DNA of 64,000 nucleotides from Bacteroidales bacterium (GCA_015060325.1 SUYQ01000001.1:62001-126000); one strand, 5' to 3'; shown: positions 26,409 through 34,335, numbered from the stretch's first letter. Notes: generated from the letters alone by a model not told the origin. Numbers and translations are program-made.

Positions 26409-27440
26409 TTATCCTTTGACTATTTCACCCTTTGTATTGATGCGAACCCATTTGTCCCATAAAAGGAACCGTTTGGAGTTTGACACAATCGCGATTCCGT
26501 TCTCGAAATTCATGGCCTTTTTCCAGATAGGAGGAATGATGACTTCTCCTTTTTTGTTGACGTATCCAAACAGATTGTTGAAGTCCTGGACTATTGCCAT
26601 GCCTTCATGGAATGGCCACACTTCTTTCCATTGGCAAGGAATCACGATCTCCCCTTTGGAATTGATGTATCCACACCTGTCTTCTTCATTTCGGGCTCCC
26701 ATCAGGTGTTCTCTGTACTCACCCAGCCCCTTCCAGACGCATGGAATCACCTGTCTGCCGCATGTGTCTATCATCCCCAGCCTTCCATCTGCCATGACTC
26801 TGGCCTGGCCATCCTTGAATTCCCAACCGTCTTCCCATATGCAAGGTATCACCAACTTGCCTTGTACATCGAAATATCCACAGAGACGCGTATGGTTGTC
26901 CTGGACGCAAGCAAGATACCCGCTGAAGTTTCCGGCACTGTTCCAGATGCAGGGTATTACCTCGTTTCCATGCCTGTCAATGAATCCCCACTTTCTGGTC
27001 ACCTTGTCCTGAGCTCTGGCCAGTCCGTTGCAGAACTGATCGACAAACAGGTATTTCTCATTTCTGATTATCATTCTTCCTGTACCATCTGCAACACCTC
27101 TGAATGCTTTAGATGCTCCAGGTTCAAAGGCTGGATGTATTCCCTGAAGGAGAATCTCCTTCTGTTCCTTATCCGCTCTGGCTCTTGCTGCCATCCATTC
27201 CATCCAGGCTTCACGATCGGGACCGCAGTAGCGCGGATCGTAGTCGAAAAACCAGTAATCGGGATTGGTCTTGTCATTGAGTGCTTTCTGAACACCGACA
27301 TTCTTCAATTTTTCAGAAGCCCATTTCCCAATGGCTGGATCTGCAGGCTTGTAGCCTTCCAGTTCAGAAGGACTGTACATGTTCCCCTCTTCATCTTCCC
27401 ATAATCCTGACTCTCCCAACATTCTAAACTTATCTGCCAT
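26409..27440 (-). CDS. WG-repeat protein (copy A)
   Basis: A 343-residue protein with the same plan as the gene at 24912: N-terminal GLWEDEEGNMYSPSE segment, the shared DYDPRYCGPDREAWMEWMAARA linker, then WG repeats (KWGFIDRHGNEVIPCIW, LFGYVNKKGEVIIPPIW). The shared linker shows the two genes arose by duplication. First gene of the three-gene unit; no clear TAnnTTTG promoter was found in front of it. Confidence 0.82.
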   Translation of the reverse strand: MADKFRMLGESGLWEDEEGNMYSPSELEGYKPADPAIGKWASEKLKNVGVQKALNDKTNPDYWFFDYDPRYCGPDREAWMEWMAARARADKEQKEILLQGIHPAFEPGASKAFRGVADGTGRMIIRNEKYLFVDQFCNGLARAQDKVTRKWGFIDRHGNEVIPCIWNSAGNFSGYLACVQDNHTRLCGYFDVQGKLVIPCIWEDGWEFKDGQARVMADGRLGMIDTCGRQVIPCVWKGLGEYREHLMGARNEEDRCGYINSKGEIVIPCQWKEVWPFHEGMAIVQDFNNLFGYVNKKGEVIIPPIWKKAMNFENGIAIVSNSKRFLLWDKWVRINTKGEIVKG

Positions 27441-27581
27441 AGCTCGTGTGATTAGATGTTACATTTAAATGTTTGAGGCTAAATTTAATAATTAATATCA
27501 AATTCTCTCCGAAATTATTCTCAAAATTGAGCCTATATATACTAAAAGAGCTGAAGTGACATAGAACGGCATTCCGCCTAC

Positions 27582-28066
27582 TGTCATTTCTTTCGCTTTG
27601 CTCAAGCGGCAAGCCGATTGCGACCGAGCCGCCCCATTGTCATGTTGAGCGAAGCGAAACATCTTTCACACCATTCCGCCCACTGTCATTTCGACCGAGC
27701 GCCCTACTGTAATTTCGACCGGGCGGTCCACTTGTGCGCCTCACTGTCATTTCGACCGAGCGGAGCGAGTGGAGAAATCTGCTCACCAGACCCGCCCCAT
27801 CATTCCGACCGGTCCTTTACTTGTGAGCCTCTCCTGTCATTTCGACCGAGCGCGCCCCATTGTCATGTTGAGCGAAGCGAAACATCTTTCACACTATTTC
27901 TCCAACTGTCATTTCGACCATTCTGCCTACTGTCATTTCGACCGAGCCGCCCATTGTCATTTCGACCGAGCGAAGCGAAACATCTTTCACACTATTTCTC
28001 CTACTGTCATTTCGACCGAGCGACTCCCACTGTCATTTCGACCGAGCGGAGCGAGTGGAGAAATCT
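27582..28066 (+). repeat. Dense cluster of dispersed hairpin repeats
   Basis: Complete copies at 27638-27664 and 27861-27887 (ATGTTGAG type) and at 27745-27780 and 28031-28066 (ATTTCGACC type), plus a chimeric copy near 27958 and at least six truncated TGTCATTTCGACCGAGCG heads in between. Confidence 0.9.
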
Positions 28067-28084
28067 GTTGTGCTAGTTATGCGC

Positions 28085-28180
28085 GGCACCATCGTCGGAA
28101 TATACGGTCTCCGACGACTACAGCCCAGGCGCTGCGGGGAGCTCGACCCTGAAGGGCTCTCCTCGCGCCTGGCTGTTGCC
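28085..28180 (+). repeat. 96-base structured box, copy 1
   Basis: Runs from GGCACC to GTTGCC. Contains hairpin CGTCGGA/TCCGACG and a longer hairpin CAGGCG...CGCCTG. Copy 2 at 34240-34335 differs at three positions. Confidence 0.85.
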
Positions 28181-28186
28181 CGAATA

Positions 28187-28263
28187 TCACCCCAAATGTT
28201 CAGGTGGAGCTTTTTCAGAGAAATCCGTCACCCCGAATGTTCAGGTGACCCCGAAAGTTACAG
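28187..28263 (+). repeat. Short direct repeats resembling an insertion-sequence end
   Basis: TCACCCC(A/G)AATGTTCAGGTG occurs at 28187-28206 and 28228-28247 (19 of 20 identical), followed by ACCCCGAAAGTTACAG. No transposase gene is present. Confidence 0.5.
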
Positions 28264-28304
28264 TTTTATGGACACGTAATGCCCTGTCTATGAATGGTTT
28301 GACT

Positions 28305-28341
28305 ATCAACACGGTGGGTATTTTTGACCCACCGTGTTGAT
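28305..28341 (+). repeat. Perfect 15-bp hairpin, module copy 1
   Basis: ATCAACACGGTGGGT pairs with ACCCACCGTGTTGAT around a 7-base loop. A diverged copy is at 34743-34779 with similar flanks. Confidence 0.85.
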
Positions 28342-28495
28342 GGTTATGTCGCTGAGAGTGAGGACGTTACGTGACCATCTTCGCAGGGCTGCGGGGTGCC
28401 TTTGTGGTCTTTTCTATCTGTTGCGAATTACTATTGTGTGGAGCAGTTGGCGTTTCGCCGACTGCGGTGCATGCAAGTCATTGTGTATCTCTTTT

Positions 28496-28639
28496 GCAAA
28501 ACCCTTGGCATGGGAGATCGTGCTCTGGTGCGTTCTATGGCATGTTGCGATTCCTACTGGTGCCTGGTTCTGCACCCTTGGGAGTTTGAATCTGCATTTT
28601 GTGCGCTGTGTGCCATCTCGGTCCTCCCAAGGGTTTTGC
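28496..28639 (+). repeat. Inverted repeats with mutually exclusive pairing
   Basis: GCAAAACCCTTGG (28496-28508) is perfectly complementary to CCAAGGGTTTTGC (28627-28639). CCCTTGGGAG (28575-28584) competes for the overlapping CTCCCAAGGG (28624-28633). Confidence 0.6.
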
Positions 28640-28698
28640 TGTCATTCCTTTCGCTGGCGCCCAAGCGACTTTACCTATTACGACCGAGCGACTTATTC

Positions 28699-28734
28699 TG
28701 TCATTTCGACCGAGCGGAGCGAGTGGAGAAATCT
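28699..28734 (+). repeat. Dispersed hairpin repeat (ATTTCGACC type)
   Basis: A full 36-base copy about 70 bases ahead of the kinase 1 promoter; the equivalent copy for kinase 2 is at 31362-31397. Confidence 0.9.
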
Positions 28735-28801
28735 ACCCACCCGACCTGTACCCGTCATTTCATACGGAAATCCCACCATTTCTTACAATAAGTGCTGCCG
28801 G

Positions 28802-28833
28802 TTTGCTTGTCAGTCAATAAAATGCTACCTTTG
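28802..28833 (+). promoter_or_regulatory. Promoter of kinase gene 1
   Basis: TTTG at 28802-28805, 20 bases, TACCTTTG at 28826-28833; conserved in front of the second kinase gene. Confidence 0.8.
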
Positions 28834-28865
28834 GGCTGCAATTCAATAGACAAACCGAAATCATC

Positions 28866-31118
28866 ATGCATCTGAAAAACGGTGCCGTCCTTAAGCGCGG
28901 CGAATACAGGATTGAGAAACTGCTCGGTCAGGGCGGCTTCGGCATCACATATCTGGCTGTCCAGTCAGGTCTAGACCGCAAGGTGGCGATCAAGGAGTTC
29001 TTCATGAAGGATCTCTGTGAGCGTGATGCCGACACATCTTCTGTCACCCTTGGCACCAGCGGCAGCCGCCAGACGGTCATCCGCTTCAAGGAGAAGTTCA
29101 TACGTGAGGCAAAGACCATCGCGTCGCTCAGACATCCCAACATCGTCAATATCCACGATGTCTTCGAGGAGAACGGTACTGCCTACTATGTGATGGAATA
29201 CCATGATGGCGGTTCTCTGTCGTCTCTTGATCTCCCTCTGTCTGTTGAACAAGCCTCCGGCTATATCCGCCAGATCGCATCAGCCCTCTCTTATCTCCAC
29301 AAGCGTAATACGATGCATCTGGACGTCAAGCCGTCAAATATCCTTCTGGATGAGAGCGGCAATGCTGTGCTGATCGATTTCGGCGTCTCGAAGCACTACG
29401 ACCAGGCCGGTCATCAGACGAGCTCTACTCCGGTGGGCATCAGCCACGGCTATGCGCCAGGTGAACAATACCAGCAGAATGTCCTTTCTTTCAGTCCTAC
29501 CACAGACATCTATGCTCTAGGTGCAACATTTTACAAACTTCTGACAGGCTTGACCCCTCCTCATCAGAACGAGGTTGCAGAAAACGGTCTTCCCGTCTTC
29601 CCGTCATCAGTTCCTGCAAGTGTCGCTTCCGTGATAGATAAAGCCATGCAGCCCCGCCGTAAGGACCGTCCACAGAGCATCGAGGAGTTCCTCGGTCTTC
29701 TTGATGCCGCTCTGGCCGTTCCCGTTCCGGCTGAAGATCCAGACGAATCGACTGAGATCGAGATTGTTGAAGCGGTTGCAGTCGACGATTCGGAACCGGT
29801 TCCTACCCCGTCTCATGAGTCTCGTCAGTCTACGAAGAAGCCATCCCGCAAATGGCTGTGGTGGTTGGTTGCTCTGCTTGTTGCCGTTGTCGGTGCAGCT
29901 GCAGTGTTGTTCATGGGTAAGGATGCTCAGCCTGCTGGATCTTCCGAGACTCCTTCATCCACAACAGAAACCGTTAGGTCATCAGAAAACCCTTCATCCC
30001 AGACAGAAGCCGATCAAGCAAGAAGTGACGCTCAGCAGTATGCAAGTTTGATGGAGATGGGAGCGGAGTATGAAGAGAACGATGCGACCTTGAATAAGGC
30101 CAAAGAGAAGTATACCTCAGCAAAAGAATTAGAAGAGAAATGGTCACAGTCCAAGGATTACGGATCTTTGTTCTCTAAGGATGCCGCCGGGGCATTGAGA
30201 AGAGTTGAAGATAAACTTAAAGAATTGGAGAAAGCAGAATCGAAGAAGAAAGCATTTGAAAATCAATTCAAATCTGACCTTGCGACATATAACGATTTGA
30301 TATCCTCCGCAGATAAACTATGTGATAAAGGAGACGAGTCTTCTCTTAAGACAGCAATCGAGAAATATAAATCCGCAGCGGAAATAGAGTCGAGATATAA
30401 GCGAACAGAGTATTCAGACCGATTCAATCGTGCGGCTTCCACTTCTGCCGGCCGTGCCGAGAAACGTTTGTCCGATGTTCAAGCAGCACTGAAGCAAGCA
30501 AAAGAACAAGCAGCGGCAAAGAAGAAAGCCGAAGAGGCAACCAAGAAGAAGGCAGCAGGGTCTGCTTCCCTGACCGGCACTCATAAGAGTCATGAATGGG
30601 TAGACCTGGGCTTGAGCGTTAAATGGGCAACATGCAATGTAGGTGCATCAAATCCAGGAGAATATGGAAACTATTATGCCTGGGGCGAGACTACAACCAT
30701 GAAGGAATATAATTATGGCGAATGTGCGTCATGGGGCAAGTCATGGGGAGACATCGGTGGAAACTCCAGCCGTGACGCAGCGACCGCCAACTGGGGCGGT
30801 GACTGGCGCCTGCCGACTAAGGAAGACTTTGAGGAACTGCGTGAACACTGTACCTGGGAGTGGACAACTCTGAACGGTCACAACGGTTACAAGGTGACGA
30901 GCAAGCAGAACGGCCAGAGCATCTTCCTCCCTGCTGCGGGTTATCGCGGCGGTGATGCTGGTGAGGGCAGCGTTGGTTCGTACGGCGACTACTGGAGCTC
31001 TACGCCTTACGAGGGCAATGCCTACGACGCGTTCGGCCTCTACTTCATCGAGGACTACCACAGCGTGAATTGGTACGACCGTGACCTCGGCCGCAGTGTC
31101 CGCCCAGTCCTAGAATAG
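28866..31118 (+). CDS. Transmembrane Ser/Thr kinase with coiled-coil stalk and putative DGR-variable lectin-like domain (copy 1)
   Basis: A 750-residue receptor-like kinase. The kinase domain spans about 13-280: glycine loop GQGGFG (21-26), Lys43 in VAIKEF, HLDVKPSN (151-158), DFG (171-173). A Pro/Glu-rich linker, one TM helix (about 330-350), a Ser/Thr-rich stretch and a Lys/Glu-rich coiled coil (about 385-555) follow. The C-terminal FISUMP-type domain (about 565-750: HEWVDLGLSVKWATCNVGAS ... YWSSTPY ... SVRPVLE) resembles C-type-lectin folds used as DGR targets. The predicted topology is kinase inside, lectin-like domain in the periplasm. Compared with copy 2 the tail differs almost only at codon positions 1 and 2. 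It has its own promoter and terminator; the ligand is unknown. Confidence 0.9.
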   Translation: MHLKNGAVLKRGEYRIEKLLGQGGFGITYLAVQSGLDRKVAIKEFFMKDLCERDADTSSVTLGTSGSRQTVIRFKEKFIREAKTIASLRHPNIVNIHDVFEENGTAYYVMEYHDGGSLSSLDLPLSVEQASGYIRQIASALSYLHKRNTMHLDVKPSNILLDESGNAVLIDFGVSKHYDQAGHQTSSTPVGISHGYAPGEQYQQNVLSFSPTTDIYALGATFYKLLTGLTPPHQNEVAENGLPVFPSSVPASVASVIDKAMQPRRKDRPQSIEEFLGLLDAALAVPVPAEDPDESTEIEIVEAVAVDDSEPVPTPSHESRQSTKKPSRKWLWWLVALLVAVVGAAAVLFMGKDAQPAGSSETPSSTTETVRSSENPSSQTEADQARSDAQQYASLMEMGAEYEENDATLNKAKEKYTSAKELEEKWSQSKDYGSLFSKDAAGALRRVEDKLKELEKAESKKKAFENQFKSDLATYNDLISSADKLCDKGDESSLKTAIEKYKSAAEIESRYKRTEYSDRFNRAASTSAGRAEKRLSDVQAALKQAKEQAAAKKKAEEATKKKAAGSASLTGTHKSHEWVDLGLSVKWATCNVGASNPGEYGNYYAWGETTTMKEYNYGECASWGKSWGDIGGNSSRDAATANWGGDWRLPTKEDFEELREHCTWEWTTLNGHNGYKVTSKQNGQSIFLPAAGYRGGDAGEGSVGSYGDYWSSTPYEGNAYDAFGLYFIEDYHSVNWYDRDLGRSVRPVLE
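30972..31112 (+). other. Putative DGR variable region of kinase 1 (residues 703-748)
   Basis: Aligned without gaps to the kinase 2 tail, 20 codons differ. Examples: TAC/AGC, GAC/CGC, GAC/TGC, GGC/TAC, ATC/GGC, AGC/TAC. 25 of 27 base changes are at codon positions 1 or 2, as expected if template AAC codons had their adenines randomised. Confidence 0.75.
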
Positions 31119-31122
31119 AAGA

Positions 31123-31140
31123 AACAGGCGGGAGCCTGTT
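31123..31140 (+). other. GGGA-loop hairpin directly after variable region 1
   Basis: AACAGGC pairs with GCCTGTT around GGGA, five bases after the stop codon. DGR target sites characteristically carry such a hairpin with a GRNA loop just downstream; it could also help transcription end. Confidence 0.7.
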
Positions 31141-31171
31141 CATTGATTTATTTGATTCATTTGATTTATTT

Positions 31172-31199
31172 ACGTGCTGCATTTAAGACAGCACGTTTT
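31172..31199 (+). terminator. Terminator of kinase gene 1
   Basis: ACGTGCTG pairs with CAGCACGT, followed by TTTTG. The same structure follows kinase gene 2. Confidence 0.75.
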
Positions 31200-31246
31200 G
31201 TTGAATACAATTGTGTCTGTGCAGCGGGTCGAAAATCTTTATGTAA

Positions 31247-31397
31247 AGATCCTTCGCTTCGCTCAGGATGACAGAGATGCGCTCAGGATGACATGTTGTA
31301 TGAGCTGCTCAAGTTGTCATGTTGAGCGGAGCGAAACATCTTTCACACTATTCTGCCCCACTGTCATTTCGACCGAGCGGAGCGAGTGGAGAAATCT
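31247..31397. repeat. Dispersed hairpin repeats between the kinase genes
   Basis: One reverse copy (31247-31273), a half copy, one ATGTTGAG copy (31315-31341) and one ATTTCGACC copy (31362-31397). This fills most of the 411-base gap; no gene is seen. Confidence 0.9.
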
Positions 31398-31465
31398 ACT
31401 CACCAGACCTGCTACTCGTCATTTCATTCGGAAATCCCACCATTTCGTACAATAAGTGCTGCAGG

Positions 31466-31497
31466 TTTGCTTGACATTCAATAAAATGCTACCTTTG
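31466..31497 (+). promoter_or_regulatory. Promoter of kinase gene 2
   Basis: TTTG at 31466-31469, 20 bases, TACCTTTG at 31490-31497. The sequence from here to the ATG is nearly identical to that of kinase gene 1. Confidence 0.8.
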
Positions 31498-31529
31498 GGC
31501 TGCAATTCAATAGACAACCCGAAATCATC

Positions 31530-33908
31530 ATGCATCTGAAAAACGGTGCCGTCCTTAAGCGCGGCGAATACGGGATAGAGAAACTGCTCGGTCAGGGCGG
31601 CTTCGGCATCACATATCTTGCTGTCCAGTCCGGCCTTGACCGCAAGGTGGCGATCAAGGAGTTCTTCATGAAGGATCTCTGTGAGCGTGATGCCGACACA
31701 TCTTCTGTCACCCTTGGCACCAGCGGCAGCCGCCAGACGGTCATCCGCTTCAAGGAAAAGTTCATCCGTGAGGCAAAGACCATAGCTTCGCTCAGACACC
31801 CCAACATCGTCAATATCCACGATGTCTTCGAGGAGAACGGTACTGCCTACTATGTGATGGAGTACCATGACGGCGGCTCATTGTCTTCACTTGACCTTCC
31901 TTTGTCTGTTGACGAAGCCTCCGGCTACATCCGTCAGATAGCATCAGCCCTCTCTTATCTCCATAAGCGTAATACGATGCATCTGGACGTCAAGCCGTCA
32001 AATATTCTTCTGGATGAGAGCGGCAATGCTGTGCTGATCGATTTCGGCGTCTCGAAGCACTACGACCAGACAGGTAATCAGACGAGCTCGACTCCGGTAG
32101 GCATCAGTCACGGCTATGCGCCCGGCGAGCAGTACCAGCAGAATGTCCTTTCTTTCAGTCCTACCACAGACATCTATGCGCTAGGTGCAACATTCTACAA
32201 GATTATCACCGGTCTGACACCTCCTCATCAGAATGAAGTAAACGAGAATGGATTACCTCCGTTCCCAACTTTTGTCCCATCTGGCATCATCTCGCTGATC
32301 GATAAGTCCATGCAATCAAAACGCAAGGACCGTCCTCAGAGCATCGAGGAGTTCCTCGGTCTTCTTGATGCCGCTCTAGCCGTTCCCGTTCCGGCTGAAG
32401 ATCCGGACGAATCGACTGAGATCGAGATTGTTGAAGCGGTTGCAGTCGACGATTCGGAACCGGTTCCTACCCCGTTTCATGAGTCTCGCCAGTCTCCGAA
32501 GAAGCCATCCCGCAAATGGCTGTGGTGGTTGGTTGCTCTGCTTGCGGCTATCACCTGTGCAGCTGCAGTGCTGTTCATGGGTAAAGATGCTCAGCCTGCT
32601 GGATCTTCCGAGACTCCTTCATCGCAAACAAAATCAGCTGGGTCATCCGAGGCTCCCAGAGAGGTGCCTGGCAACTCTGTTGATCAGCCAACTCGTCCTC
32701 AGCATGAGCTGGACAAAGAAAAATATGACAGTCTTCTGAATGCGGCATCCAAGGTGTCCCTTTCTGATCTTGCTTCTTATGATAAAGCGATTGGATTGTA
32801 TGGGCAGGCGAAGGGTTATGAGGAAAGCTATAATAAAACAGAACATGCGTCCTCGTTTTCCGGAAATTCGCAGTCGAAGATAGATGAACTAGAGACTGCC
32901 AAGGAAAAACTCAGGCAAACATTGTCAGAAGCCGATCAAGCAAGAAGTGACGCTCAGTCGTATTCCAGTTTGATGGAGATGGGAGCGGAGTATGAAGAGA
33001 ACGATGCGACCTTGCAGAAGGCCAAAGAGAAGTATAACTCAGCAAAAGAATTAGAAGAGAAATGGTCACACTCTAAGGATTACGGTTCGTTGTTCTCTAA
33101 GGATGCCTCTGGAGCATTGAAACGAGTGGAAAATAAACTTAAGGAATTGGAGGAAGCAGAATCGAAAGCGAAAGCAGCAGAAAAGAAATTCAATGACGAC
33201 TTTAAGAAATATAACCAACTGATATCTGACGCAGATAAACTATGTGATAAGGGAGACGAGTCTTCTCTTAAGACAGCAATCGAGAAATATAAATCCGCAG
33301 CGGAAATTGAGTCAAGATATGAGCATTCAGAGTATTCAGACCGATTCAATCGTGCTGCTTCCACTTCTGCCGGCCGTGCTGAGAAACGTTTGTCCGATGT
33401 TCAAGCAGCAGCGAAGTCTGTTTCCCTGACCGGCAAGCATAATGGTCACGCATGGGTAGACTTGGGTTTGAGCGTCAAATGGGCTACGTGCAACGTAGGT
33501 GCTTCCCGTCCAGGAGATTATGGAAACTATTATGCCTGGGGTGACACCGGTGGAAGCTCCAGCCGTGACGCTGCGACAGCCTACTGGGGCGGCGACTGGC
33601 GCATGCCGACTAAGACAGAATTCCAGGAACTGATTCGTGAATGTACCTGGGAATGGACAACCCAGAACGGTCACAACGGTCGCAAGGTGACGGGTCCAAA
33701 CGGCCAGAGCATCTTCCTCCCTGCTGCGGGCAGGCGCCTCGGTGCTGGTGAGGAACACGTTGGTTCGAGCGGCCGCTACTGGAGCTCTACGCCTAACGAG
33801 AGCTATACCTACTGCGCGTACTACCTCTACTTCGGCAAGGGCTACCACTACGTGAATTGGGACGGCCGTAGCCGCGGGCACAGTGTCCGCCCGGTCCTAG
33901 AAGATTAG
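31530..33908 (+). CDS. Transmembrane Ser/Thr kinase with coiled-coil stalk and putative DGR-variable lectin-like domain (copy 2)
   Basis: A 792-residue paralogue of the gene at 28866, with nearly identical kinase (GQGGFG, VAIKEF, HLDVKPSN, DFGVSKHYDQ) and TM region. The stalk is longer: an extra block of about 75 residues (around 385-460, SLLNAASKVSLSDLASYDKAIG) is inserted before the shared coiled coil. The C-terminal domain is shorter before the variable part, lacking the TTTMKEYNYGECASWG loop of copy 1. The last ~47 residues carry the variable region. The activation segment (TSSTPVGISHGYAPGEQ) resembles PknB-type kinases; HxD lacks the preceding Arg, so it is a non-RD kinase. Confidence 0.9.
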   Translation: MHLKNGAVLKRGEYGIEKLLGQGGFGITYLAVQSGLDRKVAIKEFFMKDLCERDADTSSVTLGTSGSRQTVIRFKEKFIREAKTIASLRHPNIVNIHDVFEENGTAYYVMEYHDGGSLSSLDLPLSVDEASGYIRQIASALSYLHKRNTMHLDVKPSNILLDESGNAVLIDFGVSKHYDQTGNQTSSTPVGISHGYAPGEQYQQNVLSFSPTTDIYALGATFYKIITGLTPPHQNEVNENGLPPFPTFVPSGIISLIDKSMQSKRKDRPQSIEEFLGLLDAALAVPVPAEDPDESTEIEIVEAVAVDDSEPVPTPFHESRQSPKKPSRKWLWWLVALLAAITCAAAVLFMGKDAQPAGSSETPSSQTKSAGSSEAPREVPGNSVDQPTRPQHELDKEKYDSLLNAASKVSLSDLASYDKAIGLYGQAKGYEESYNKTEHASSFSGNSQSKIDELETAKEKLRQTLSEADQARSDAQSYSSLMEMGAEYEENDATLQKAKEKYNSAKELEEKWSHSKDYGSLFSKDASGALKRVENKLKELEEAESKAKAAEKKFNDDFKKYNQLISDADKLCDKGDESSLKTAIEKYKSAAEIESRYEHSEYSDRFNRAASTSAGRAEKRLSDVQAAAKSVSLTGKHNGHAWVDLGLSVKWATCNVGASRPGDYGNYYAWGDTGGSSSRDAATAYWGGDWRMPTKTEFQELIRECTWEWTTQNGHNGRKVTGPNGQSIFLPAAGRRLGAGEEHVGSSGRYWSSTPNESYTYCAYYLYFGKGYHYVNWDGRSRGHSVRPVLED
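33759..33902 (+). other. Putative DGR variable region of kinase 2 (residues 744-790)
   Basis: Counterpart of 30972-31112. Conserved anchors GTTGGTTCG, CTACTGGAGCTCTACGCCT and AGTGTCCGCCC bracket the variable codons. Only one difference (GGC/GGG) cannot be read as a mutated template adenine at codon position 1 or 2 or as an A/G change. Confidence 0.75.
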
Positions 33909-33909
33909 A

Positions 33910-33927
33910 AACAGTCGGGAGCCTGTT
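33910..33927 (+). other. GGGA-loop hairpin directly after variable region 2
   Basis: AACAGTC-GGGA-GCCTGTT, the same element as after kinase 1 but with one T/C mismatch in the stem, so it may be weaker. Confidence 0.6.
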
Positions 33928-33940
33928 CATTGATTTATTT

Positions 33941-33968
33941 ACGTGCTGCATTTAAGGCAGCACGTTTT
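33941..33968 (+). terminator. Terminator of kinase gene 2
   Basis: ACGTGCTGC pairs with GCAGCACGT, followed by TTTTG. Confidence 0.75.
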
Positions 33969-34015
33969 GTTGAATACAATCGTGTCTGTGCAGCGGGTTG
34001 ACAATATTTATGTAA

Positions 34016-34226
34016 AGATCCTTCGTTGGCGCTCAGGATGACAGTGGGACGCTCAGGATGACAGATATGCGCTCAGGATGACAGTGTGTCATTCTGTATG
34101 ACCTTTGGATGCTCCGTATTACATGTTATTCGAGATGCTCAAGTTGTCATGTTGAGCGAAGCGAAACATCTTTCACACTATTTCTCTCACTGTCATTTCG
34201 ACCGAGCGGAGCGAGTGGAGAAATCT
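34016..34226. repeat. Dispersed hairpin repeat cluster after kinase 2
   Basis: A reverse copy at 34016-34046, two half copies with GCGCTCAGGATGACAG, then ATGTTGAG (34145-34171) and ATTTCGACC (34191-34226) copies in the same order as in front of kinase 2. Confidence 0.9.
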
Positions 34227-34239
34227 GTATGTTGTGCGT

Positions 34240-34335
34240 GGCACCGTCGTCGGAATATACGGTCTCCGACGACTACAGCGCAGGCGCTGCGGGGAGCTCG
34301 ATCCTGAAGGGCTCTCCTCGCGCCTGGCTGTTGCC
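34240..34335 (+). repeat. 96-base structured box, copy 2
   Basis: 93 of 96 bases match 28085-28180. One change extends the first hairpin to GTCGTCGGA/TCCGACGAC. Confidence 0.85.

Larger units (their letters stand above)
27441..28865. other. 1.4-kb non-coding, repeat-packed region upstream of kinase gene 1
   Basis: Open frames here are repeats read through. In order: hairpin-repeat cluster (27582-28066), 96-base structured box (28085-28180), IS-end-like direct repeats (28187-28263), 15-bp hairpin (28305-28341), inverted repeats with alternative partners (28496-28639), another dispersed repeat (28699-28734), and the kinase promoter (28802-28833). Confidence 0.75.

Noticed and set aside
27582..28066. 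Possible CRISPR array
   Set aside because: Repeat units are of unequal length, spacing is irregular, units are often truncated, and no cas genes are present.
27618..28152. Overlapping plus-strand open frames rich in CHFDRA/SFRPS motifs
   Set aside because: They are translations of the dispersed hairpin repeats in different frames, with no start context, no conserved domain and no non-repeat sequence.
28334..28849. A 171-codon plus-strand open frame upstream of kinase 1
   Set aside because: It runs through a hairpin module and a dispersed repeat, has no protein-like composition, and two other frames are equally open.
28866..33908. Variable tails explained by simple gene conversion or relaxed selection
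   Set aside because: Either would leave many third-position changes; here third positions are almost untouched in the tail while they dominate just upstream.
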